This document shows, in pieces, positions 1 through 5,162 of a stretch of 5,162 bases of DNA. The DNA comes from Alistipes sp. Lineage in GTDB: Bacteria; Bacteroidota; Bacteroidia; Bacteroidales; Rikenellaceae. The stretch is taken from positions 1-5,162 of the forward strand of contig JAFYQY010000134.1 of assembly GCA_017559685.1 (NCBI GenBank), written 5' to 3'. How positions within the stretch are numbered: position 1 is the stretch's first letter; every line of letters starts with the position of its first letter. Under the pieces are notes generated by a model. The model saw only the letters and a list, made by a program, of their open reading frames with translations, did not search any database and was not told the origin of the DNA. The translations under genes and the position numbers were made by a program.

Positions 1-1431
1 AAAATCACATCAGCTACCCCAGTCGAGATTGGCATATACGCTGGTGAGTTCGTCATCAACTACGACATTGCGGGCATTGAGGATGTGACAGCCGACGTGA
101 AGATTACATCAGACTGGCTTCGTGTATCAAAGCACGTACCAGGCACAGTCGCTGTGGCTCACGAGGAGAACAACACTGGCGGCACTCGTCAGGCTGCCGT
201 AATGCTCAGCTACAACGGCGCAACAGCGACAGTCGTTGTATCGCAGACAAGCGAGGCAACAACACCTATACTCACACTCATTGGCGATGAAGTAATCAAC
301 ATCGAGCGTGCAGGCCAGAAGATTATGATCAGCTACAAACTCGAGAACACCAACCCTGTAGACTATGTATACGCAAAGACTACAGCAGACTGGATCTACT
401 CTATCGAGTGTAAGGGTGGCAAGGTGAACCTTGGCGTTGCAACAAACATGTCGGGCAAAGAGCGTGAAACAAAGGTAACCGTGGGCTACGGCTCAGCATC
501 GTTCGATGTCGTGGTTAAGCAGTCGGGCTCGGGCGACATCAACTTCAACGCACCAACACTCTGGGGCGACTACTATGGCGACGCACTTACACCAGGTGCA
601 GCCAACTATTGGCTATTCCTCACCGACCGTAGCTTCGACAGCGAGGGCAAGTCATATCCTAATGCTACATACTATCGCATCGATGCATATGGCCCATTGG
701 CAACAGGATCTGGCATTGTGGCTATACCTGATGGAACATACACCTACGACCCTAACAACACCTACGCACAGTGGACATTCACAGCAGAGTGGAGTGGTTT
801 CTGGGTGACAGATGCCAATGCAAACCGCGACGAGATTAGCAAGTTCGAGGAGGCAACACTCGTTGTCGAGGGCAACAAAATCACCCTCACAGCAAAGATC
901 AATGGCGAGAACCACAACGTAGTATTCGAGGGCGAGAATGCATTGCTCGACAGCCGCGGCAACGTAACTGTGCTCACAACACTCGATGGCGACTACGAGG
1001 CCGACCTCTCTGACCACTATATGATTTACGAGTGCTACGGCGACTACTACGACTACGGTGCCTTCAACTGGATGTTCGTAATTATGCCTAACAGCGGCTC
1101 TGGCGACTGCTTCCAGCTCGACATCATCACAGGCCACAACGATCGTGAGAGCGGCTTTGCCGGCAACTATGTAGCTTCAGACGTACTCCGTCAGTGGTCA
1201 TTCATCCCTGGCTGGACCGACCAGACAAACTTACTCTGCAGCTGGTTCTTCACTGCCGATAATAGCGAACTCGCCCCATTCCGTGGCGGCAACGTGTCGG
1301 TAGTAGACAACGGTGATGGTACAATGACTGTAGATATCGACGTTACAGACGATCGTCGCAACCGTATCACAGGTAGTTGGACAGGTACACCTGAGCCATT
1401 TGCAGGTCGTAGCGTTATTCTCAACAAGTAA
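1..1431 (+). CDS. 5'-truncated exported protein: two BACON-like domains plus two tandem beta modules
   Basis: The frame is open from the first base, so the true start and any lipoprotein signal lie outside the window; 476 codons are visible. The internal GTG at 85 falls inside the first Ig domain and is not a plausible start. Counting from base 1, residues 1-83 and 88-174 are two BACON-like Ig domains. Each carries the SDWL / ADWI tryptophan motif and ends in a VVxQ / VVKQ strand. Residues 179-317 and 327-476 are two aromatic-rich beta modules; the second has a DNGDGT turn and an ITGSWTG end. BACON domains are common at the N-termini of Bacteroidota surface proteins, often those acting on glycans or mucin, although in some characterised cases they serve only as spacers. 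No catalytic motif is visible. The product is a paralogue of the protein at 3468-4811, and it ends 28 nt before the next gene, so the two are probably co-transcribed. The precise role is unknown; surface binding is an inference. Confidence 0.88.
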   Translation, partial: KITSATPVEIGIYAGEFVINYDIAGIEDVTADVKITSDWLRVSKHVPGTVAVAHEENNTGGTRQAAVMLSYNGATATVVVSQTSEATTPILTLIGDEVINIERAGQKIMISYKLENTNPVDYVYAKTTADWIYSIECKGGKVNLGVATNMSGKERETKVTVGYGSASFDVVVKQSGSGDINFNAPTLWGDYYGDALTPGAANYWLFLTDRSFDSEGKSYPNATYYRIDAYGPLATGSGIVAIPDGTYTYDPNNTYAQWTFTAEWSGFWVTDANANRDEISKFEEATLVVEGNKITLTAKINGENHNVVFEGENALLDSRGNVTVLTTLDGDYEADLSDHYMIYECYGDYYDYGAFNWMFVIMPNSGSGDCFQLDIITGHNDRESGFAGNYVASDVLRQWSFIPGWTDQTNLLCSWFFTADNSELAPFRGGNVSVVDNGDGTMTVDIDVTDDRRNRITGSWTGTPEPFAGRSVILNK

Positions 1432-1433
1432 CA

Positions 1434-1459
1434 AAACAATCAAAAACACTAATAGAAAA
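1434..1459 (+). promoter_or_regulatory. A-rich translation initiation region of the 1460 gene
   Basis: There is no Shine-Dalgarno before ATG 1460. Instead the short gap holds AAACAATCAAAAA (1434-1446), ending 13 bases before the ATG, followed by more A-rich sequence. The same 13-mer occurs at nearly the same distance before ATG 3468. Unstructured A-rich leaders are the usual efficient start context in Bacteroidota. No promoter is visible in this 28-nt gap, which supports read-through from the upstream gene. Confidence 0.55.
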
Positions 1460-3319
1460 ATGAGAAAGATTTTTAGCATTATCGCGACCCTCTCGCTTCT
1501 TGCTGGCGTAGGCTGCCAGGAGAAGGGCAACGAGGTAGAGGGCGGCAAGAGCACATTCACACTCGAGCAGACAGAGGTAGAGGCTACCGCTGCAGGTATG
1601 GATGTAGAGATCAACTACGAGATTAAGCACCCTGAGAGCGGTGCAGTAGTCCTCACCGAGTGCAATGACAGTTGGATTGAGAACCTCAGCACAGCAACCT
1701 ACGGTATGATCAAGTTCAGAGTAGCTCCAAACTTCAAGAAGGAGGCTCGCGAGACAAAGATCAAGGTGCAGTACACAGCCGTTGAGGAGAAGTTCGAGAT
1801 TGTAGTGAAGCAGGAGGCTTCAGACGTTGAGAAGTTCACATACTCAATCCTTTCAAAGGAGCCAACAGCACTCTCTATCGAGGTATCACCAGCCGACACT
1901 AACACTGCATACATCTGCCGTACATACACTAAGGCTCATATGGATGTGTTCGGCCTTATCTACGACGAGGGTATCATCAACTATGACCTCGACGCTATCG
2001 AGGATGAGGCTTATGCTGCATCACAGACACTTCTCAACTACTTGCAGAACATCGCCTACACAGGCAAGTCTATCGTAGACTTTGACAAACTTGTGCCAGA
2101 TACTGAGTATGTAGTATACTGCTACCACATCAACCTCACAAATGGCAAGGCTACAGACTGGGAGGTATACACCGAGACTATCCGCACTGCAAAAACTCAG
2201 TCTATCGACGAGGATATTACAATGTCGTTCGAGGTACAGGGTGCTAACGTAAAGCAGACAGTAACAACAAAGCACGAGGACACATACTACTACACTGAGT
2301 GCTGGGCATTGAACGACTTCAAGGCATACTTCGGCTCTAACGCTACACCTGAGCAGATCTTCCCACGCCGCTGGAACGAGCAGGTGACAATAAAGCAGGA
2401 TATGGGCTACCAGCCACACACAATCATCGAGGAGCTCTGCCACCAGGGTACCAAGACTATCAACTACGAGTCGCTCAAGGCTAACACATCGTATGTATTC
2501 TACGTCTTTGCAGTAGACCCAGAGACAGCATTCACAGCAACCGAGATCGTGACTGAGACAGTATCAACTTTGAACGTGAACGAGTCTGGTATGACAATCA
2601 CAATCTCTGTGAAGAACATCTACGCTACAACAGCAGATATTTATTGGACAGCAAGCGAGGAGAATGGCAAGTTTGCACGCTCTGTATTCACCAAGGCTGA
2701 CTTCAATGCCCTCGGTGCTAACGACGACGAGAAGCTCGCAACAATTATGGCTAACTACGACTTCTACCAGGCAGTAGGTTACACCGATATGAACCTTACA
2801 GGTCTCCAGCCTAACACCGAGTACGTAGCATTTGCCTACGGCTTGGAGGGTAGCACACCTAACACTCGCATCTTCACAACAGAGTTCAAGACTAAGTCTA
2901 ACACTCCTGGTCAGTCTAACATCACAATGAGCTGGGATACTCACTACAATATGGCCGACATCGCAGCTGTTGACGCTGAGCACTGGGGCGAGTACGAGGG
3001 TCGTGACGACCTTGCTCTCCTCCCAATCTCAATTAGCGGCGTTAAGGAGTCTGACAAGGTATACTTTATGGTAACTACAATGCCACTCGACTGGTACTCT
3101 AAGGACTCTGAGTGGTTGCGTGACGTGACACAGAGCAAGAACCTTATGAACCTCTACGAGAGCTACAACTTCGTGGCTGAGTATGAGCGTAACTACAGCG
3201 TTATTGCCGTTGCCGAGGATGAGAATGGAAACTACGGTACACTCTACAAGGGTTCGTTCTACCTCTACAAGAGCGACTCGAAGGATGCTTCAGAGTATGT
3301 ATACATAGAGAACAAGTAA
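1460..3319 (+). CDS. BACON / fibronectin-III-like repeat lipoprotein (619 aa)
   Basis: The ATG at 1460 starts a lipoprotein-type signal: MRK, a hydrophobic stretch, then Cys19 in LAGVGC. The lipobox is loose (Gly at -3), but the Cys position fits. An in-frame ATG at 1400 would overlap the previous gene and put about 20 polar residues before the signal, so it is rejected. The mature N-terminus (CQEKGNEVE) is acidic, which is compatible with a Bacteroidota surface-export signal. Residues 31-119 form a BACON-like domain (NDSWIENLS, ending IVVKQ). Four units follow, at about 123-247, 248-372, 373-480 and 481-619. The first three carry the FN3-type signature near their end (LVPDTEYVVY 211-220, LKANTSYVFY 339-348, LQPNTEYVAF 449-458), preceded by a probably helical insertion. 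The fourth is diverged (YERNYSVIAVAED, 575-587). No enzyme motif is seen. It is likely an outer-membrane-anchored, surface-exposed binding or scaffold protein; the ligand is unknown. It sits in one transcription unit with the gene upstream and ends just before a strong terminator. Confidence 0.9.
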   Translation: MRKIFSIIATLSLLAGVGCQEKGNEVEGGKSTFTLEQTEVEATAAGMDVEINYEIKHPESGAVVLTECNDSWIENLSTATYGMIKFRVAPNFKKEARETKIKVQYTAVEEKFEIVVKQEASDVEKFTYSILSKEPTALSIEVSPADTNTAYICRTYTKAHMDVFGLIYDEGIINYDLDAIEDEAYAASQTLLNYLQNIAYTGKSIVDFDKLVPDTEYVVYCYHINLTNGKATDWEVYTETIRTAKTQSIDEDITMSFEVQGANVKQTVTTKHEDTYYYTECWALNDFKAYFGSNATPEQIFPRRWNEQVTIKQDMGYQPHTIIEELCHQGTKTINYESLKANTSYVFYVFAVDPETAFTATEIVTETVSTLNVNESGMTITISVKNIYATTADIYWTASEENGKFARSVFTKADFNALGANDDEKLATIMANYDFYQAVGYTDMNLTGLQPNTEYVAFAYGLEGSTPNTRIFTTEFKTKSNTPGQSNITMSWDTHYNMADIAAVDAEHWGEYEGRDDLALLPISISGVKESDKVYFMVTTMPLDWYSKDSEWLRDVTQSKNLMNLYESYNFVAEYERNYSVIAVAEDENGNYGTLYKGSFYLYKSDSKDASEYVYIENK

Positions 3320-3342
3320 TTCAACCTTTACAACAGACGAGA

Positions 3343-3390
3343 AGAGGCAGGGTTTAGGCCCTGCCTCTCTCATTATATTATATTATATAT
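3343..3390 (+). terminator. Intrinsic-type terminator after the 1460-3319 gene
   Basis: A perfect 10-bp stem (AGAGGCAGGG at 3343-3352, CCCTGCCTCT at 3359-3368) closes a 6-nt loop (TTTAGG), 23 nt after the stop codon. The tail is not a pure T run but an A/T alternation (3371-3390). The stem is GC-rich and stable, and a new promoter starts immediately downstream, so it very likely ends the gene 1 / gene 2 transcript. Confidence 0.85.
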
Positions 3391-3394
3391 AGTG

Positions 3395-3424
3395 TTGTTA
3401 TCTCACAATTTTTGTATAACTTTG
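3395..3424 (+). promoter_or_regulatory. Bacteroidota consensus promoter for the 3468-4811 lipoprotein
   Basis: A -33 TTG (3395-3397) and a -7 box TAACTTTG (3417-3424, a full match to TAnnTTTG) are separated by 19 nt, as expected for the primary sigma factor of Bacteroidota. Transcription should begin near 3429-3432, giving an untranslated leader of about 37 nt before ATG 3468. The A/T alternation just upstream (3371-3390) may also act as an upstream activating element. Confidence 0.85.
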
Positions 3425-3442
3425 TGGCTTGGTTAGGAGAAC

Positions 3443-3467
3443 AAACAATCAAAAAACTATAACACTT
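3443..3467 (+). promoter_or_regulatory. A-rich leader / translation initiation region of the 3468 gene
   Basis: The leader carries AAACAATCAAAAA at 3443-3455, ending 12 bases before ATG 3468, and an A/T-rich run to the start codon. The purine block GGAGAA (3436-3441) is too far from the ATG, about 26 nt, to serve as a Shine-Dalgarno. Confidence 0.55.
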
Positions 3468-4811
3468 ATGAGAAATCTTTTTACAGCTCTTGCACTGGGC
3501 CTTGTAATGCTATTCGTGGCGTGCGAGCCAAGCGGTGAGGAGGACACACTCAAACATTTCACCATTACCTCAGAGACCACACTCTCTGTAGATGCCAATG
3601 GTGGCAATGTGGCTATTACTTACAGCATCAAGGAGGCAATCTCAGGTGAGAAGGTAAATACAAGCATTGTCAATGGCGACGAGATGATTAAGAACATCAC
3701 ACAGCCAGCAACAGGCGTTATCCTTGTCGAGGTTAAGGCCAACAGCGGTGCACAGCGTATTGCTGTTATCAGCGTTAGCTATGGCACAGAGTCTACCAAC
3801 GTCACCATCCAGCAGAAGGGCAATGGCAACAGCGGTGGTAACGACAATGGCGGTGGCAACACCGAGGCAGATGTTGAGTTCACCGCATCGTTCATCAATG
3901 GCTACTACTACGGCGAGAAGTATGGCGATGGTACAGACCGATACGCCTTCTTCCTCTCAGATCAGGGCCTTAACAACGGCGGCCAGGCATACACCAACGG
4001 AACATACTACTACATCGATTGCTTCTCACCAGCCAACAAGAGCCTTACACTCCCTCTTGGAACATACAACTTCGACAAGTCGAACAGCGGCAGTGCATAC
4101 ACCATCAACAGCGACAACAGCCAGCTCATCCTTACTGGCGAGAGTGTAGAGTCGACAACATCGACCTATATGACCGATGCTAAGATGACTGTTTCAGCTA
4201 ACAAGATTGTCCTCGAGGCAACAATCGACGGCAAGCGTCACAAGGTAACATTCTTTGGCAGCCTTGAGCTTGAGGACGTAAGCGGTGAGAACCCAGGTAA
4301 CGACGACAACGACGATGACAAGACTGAGGGTCAGGATGGCGAGGCACAGTCTACGCTCACTGGCGACCGCCACGTGACCTTCGACGGCGAGCACCGTGCT
4401 AAGTGGGGTTATGAGGGAGACTACTGGCAGACAGGCTACTCGAACTACACTATCTATATTATGAATAAGTCTGGTGGCTACGTCTATGGCGACACCTTGC
4501 AGTTCGACCTTGTGACCGACAATACATCATCAGATGGCAAGTTCGCAGGGAAGTACACTATCTCAGGCAAGCCAGGCAAGTTGGTTATGGTGGCTGGTTT
4601 CACAAACAAGTATGCTCAGGCTGTAGGTAGCTGGCTCTACGAGTACGGCGGCAGCTCAGCAAGCGGCTACAAGAACTACGCTATGATTAAGTCGGGTACT
4701 GCCGAGTTTATCGACAACGGCAACGGCACCCACACAGTAATCCTTGACGGCAAGGACTACAAGGGCAACAAAATCACCTGCAACTGGACAGGTGTAATTG
4801 AGAAGGACTAA
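3468..4811 (+). CDS. BACON lipoprotein with two tandem beta modules (447 aa)
   Basis: The start at ATG 3468 is chosen because it begins a clean lipoprotein signal (MRNLFTALALGL, then FVAC with Cys19). The only upstream in-frame alternative (TTG 3429) lies at the predicted transcription start and would add a polar extension. The mature N-terminus CEPSGEED is acidic, suggesting surface export. Residues 29-117 are BACON-like, ending VTIQQKG, but they lack the usual Trp of the SDW motif (NGDEMIKNI here). A Gly/Asn linker (118-132) leads to beta module 1 (136-270). A strongly acidic linker (about 271-292, NPGNDDNDDDK) leads to beta module 2 (295-447), which has LQFDLVT, GKFAGKY, DNGNGTHTV and ITCNWTG. 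The same landmarks appear in order in the gene at 1-1431, so the two are paralogues. It has its own promoter and terminator, making it a monocistronic unit. No catalytic residues are recognisable; the role is inferred to be cell-surface binding or adhesion, with ligand unknown. Confidence 0.9.
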   Translation: MRNLFTALALGLVMLFVACEPSGEEDTLKHFTITSETTLSVDANGGNVAITYSIKEAISGEKVNTSIVNGDEMIKNITQPATGVILVEVKANSGAQRIAVISVSYGTESTNVTIQQKGNGNSGGNDNGGGNTEADVEFTASFINGYYYGEKYGDGTDRYAFFLSDQGLNNGGQAYTNGTYYYIDCFSPANKSLTLPLGTYNFDKSNSGSAYTINSDNSQLILTGESVESTTSTYMTDAKMTVSANKIVLEATIDGKRHKVTFFGSLELEDVSGENPGNDDNDDDKTEGQDGEAQSTLTGDRHVTFDGEHRAKWGYEGDYWQTGYSNYTIYIMNKSGGYVYGDTLQFDLVTDNTSSDGKFAGKYTISGKPGKLVMVAGFTNKYAQAVGSWLYEYGGSSASGYKNYAMIKSGTAEFIDNGNGTHTVILDGKDYKGNKITCNWTGVIEKD

Positions 4812-4837
4812 CCCAAACTTCAACCTAATACTTCGCC

Positions 4838-4874
4838 AGAGCACTCGTTTTCGAACGGGTGCTCTATTTGTTTG
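4838..4874 (+). terminator. Intrinsic terminator after the 3468-4811 lipoprotein
   Basis: A 12-bp stem (AGAGCACTCGTT at 4838-4849, AACGGGTGCTCT at 4854-4865, with one T·G wobble) closes a TTCG tetraloop (4850-4853). A T-rich tail follows (ATTTGTTTG, 4866-4874). It begins 26 nt after the stop codon. This is the clearest terminator in the window and separates the lipoprotein unit from rpsP. Confidence 0.9.
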
Positions 4875-4881
4875 ATATTGA

Positions 4882-4900
4882 CTATTTTCGCCTAAAATAG
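4882..4900. repeat. Perfect 7-bp inverted repeat upstream of the rpsP promoter
   Basis: CTATTTT (4882-4888) and AAAATAG (4894-4900) are perfect inverted copies around a 5-nt spacer (CGCCT). The dyad lies 30 nt upstream of the -33 element of rpsP and 16 nt after the lipoprotein terminator stem. It could be a protein-binding dyad, a weak second terminator hairpin, or chance in A/T-rich DNA; nothing in the window decides between these. Confidence 0.45.
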
Positions 4901-4930
4901 CGGTATGTGGTAAAAAAAATGAAAAAACTT

Positions 4931-4960
4931 TTGCTGTTCAGAAAATTGTGCGTATATTTG
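4931..4960 (+). promoter_or_regulatory. Bacteroidota consensus promoter for rpsP
   Basis: A -33 TTG (4931-4933, within TTTTG) and a -7 box TATATTTG (4953-4960, a full TAnnTTTG match) are 19 nt apart, the same spacing as the lipoprotein promoter. A-tracts at about 4912-4927 lie just upstream and resemble an UP-like element, fitting a strongly expressed ribosomal gene. The predicted transcript start is near 4965-4968, leaving a leader of about 57 nt. Confidence 0.9.
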
Positions 4961-4966
4961 CACGCT

Positions 4967-5023
4967 TAAAAACCCAAATGGGTTATGCGTAATTAATTTT
5001 TAACCAATAAATTTTATAGCAAA
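4967..5023 (+). promoter_or_regulatory. rpsP 5' leader with two competing small hairpins
   Basis: AACCC (4971-4975) can pair with GGGTT (4980-4984) around a 4-nt loop. GGTTA (4981-4985) can instead pair with TAACC (5001-5005). The two share bases 4981-4984, so they cannot form together. The rest is A/T-rich with no Shine-Dalgarno. Some ribosomal-protein genes in this phylum have autoregulatory leaders, but these stems are only 5 bp, so a regulatory role is tentative. Confidence 0.35.
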
Positions 5024-5162
5024 ATGGCTGTTAAAATTCGTTTGGCACGTCACGGTAAGAAGGGTTATGCTTTCTACCACATCGTTGCCGCAGATAGCAG
5101 AGCGCCACGTGATGGTAAGTTCATCGAGAAGTTGGGTACTTACAACCCTAACACGAATCCTG
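5024..5162 (+). CDS. rpsP: 30S ribosomal protein S16, 3'-truncated
   Basis: The first 46 codons are visible before the window ends. The N-terminus [20 protein letters not shown] followed by [22 protein letters not shown] is diagnostic of S16: the basic KIRLxRxGKK strand, the FYxIVxADSRxPRDG core and the GxYNP turn. S16 is a primary assembly protein of the 30S subunit that binds 16S rRNA. Bacteroidota versions often carry a C-terminal extension beyond the common core of about 80 residues; that part is outside the window. The ATG at 5024 aligns with the family start, and upstream is A/T-rich with no Shine-Dalgarno, as is normal in this phylum. The gene has its own consensus promoter (4931-4960) and is functionally unrelated to the lipoproteins upstream. 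Confidence 0.98.
   Translation, partial: MAVKIRLARHGKKGYAFYHIVAADSRAPRDGKFIEKLGTYNPNTNP

Noticed and set aside
652..1137. Long open frame on the minus strand inside the first gene
   Set aside because: It is antisense to a convincing domain-bearing gene, and its Val/Ala/Cys-rich composition is typical of a shadow frame. It has no start context or recognisable domain.
1400..1459. Upstream ATG as the start of the second gene
   Set aside because: It overlaps the end of the first gene and would place a polar stretch before an otherwise clean lipoprotein signal starting at 1460.
3371..3390. TTATA/TATAT alternation as a microsatellite or mobile-element end
   Set aside because: It is only about 20 bp, with no flanking inverted repeats or target duplications. 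It is better explained as the terminator tail and A/T-rich DNA upstream of the promoter.
3724..4149. Ser/Thr/Ala-rich open frame in another + frame within the third lipoprotein
   Set aside because: Its low-complexity composition arises from out-of-frame reading of the real gene, and it lies wholly inside the BACON and beta-module coding region.
4302..4341. Asp/Asn-rich segment as an EF-hand or dockerin calcium site
   Set aside because: The acidic run lacks the DxDxDG loop spacing and flanking helices; it reads as a flexible linker between two beta modules.
1..4811. Polysaccharide utilisation locus (SusC/SusD type)
   Set aside because: BACON lipoproteins often occur in such loci, but no TonB-dependent receptor, SusD-like protein, glycoside hydrolase or regulator is visible here, so the label cannot be supported from this window.

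Overview
The window looks like chromosomal DNA of a Bacteroidales-type Bacteroidota. Four things point that way. There are three consecutive secreted proteins with BACON-like domains. Two promoters match the phylum's TTG / TAnnTTTG consensus. The readable start sites are A-rich and lack Shine-Dalgarno sequences. The S16 N-terminus at the right edge is Bacteroidales-like. I cannot place the genus.

Layout, all on the + strand: (1) 1-1431, the 3' part of a protein with two BACON-like Ig domains followed by two related beta-rich modules; its start lies outside the window. (2) 1460-3319, a 619-residue lipoprotein with one BACON-like domain and four fibronectin-III-like units, 28 nt downstream of gene 1 and probably in the same operon. 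(3) 3343-3368, a strong terminator hairpin, then a consensus promoter (3395-3424). (4) 3468-4811, a 447-residue lipoprotein that repeats the architecture of gene 1 (BACON, then two beta modules) and has its own promoter. (5) 4838-4865, a terminator hairpin, then a 7-bp inverted repeat, a second consensus promoter (4931-4960) and a short leader. (6) 5024 to the right edge, the start of rpsP (ribosomal protein S16), a housekeeping gene unrelated to the cluster.

Genes 1-3 look like an accessory cell-envelope cluster of exported, probably surface-displayed, all-beta adhesion or glycan-contact proteins. No enzyme domain, SusC/SusD pair, regulator or transporter is visible, so substrate and function are unknown. 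The most interesting signals are: genes 1 and 3 are diverged paralogues on either side of an unrelated FN3-like lipoprotein; their C-terminal halves are two tandem copies of a beta module I cannot assign to a named family; and genes 2 and 3 share a nearly identical A-rich translation-start block although their mature proteins differ. I see no sign of a defence system, mobile element, CRISPR array or tRNA. Stretches without a gene (3320-3467 and 4812-5023) are both under 300 bases and are accounted for by regulatory features.
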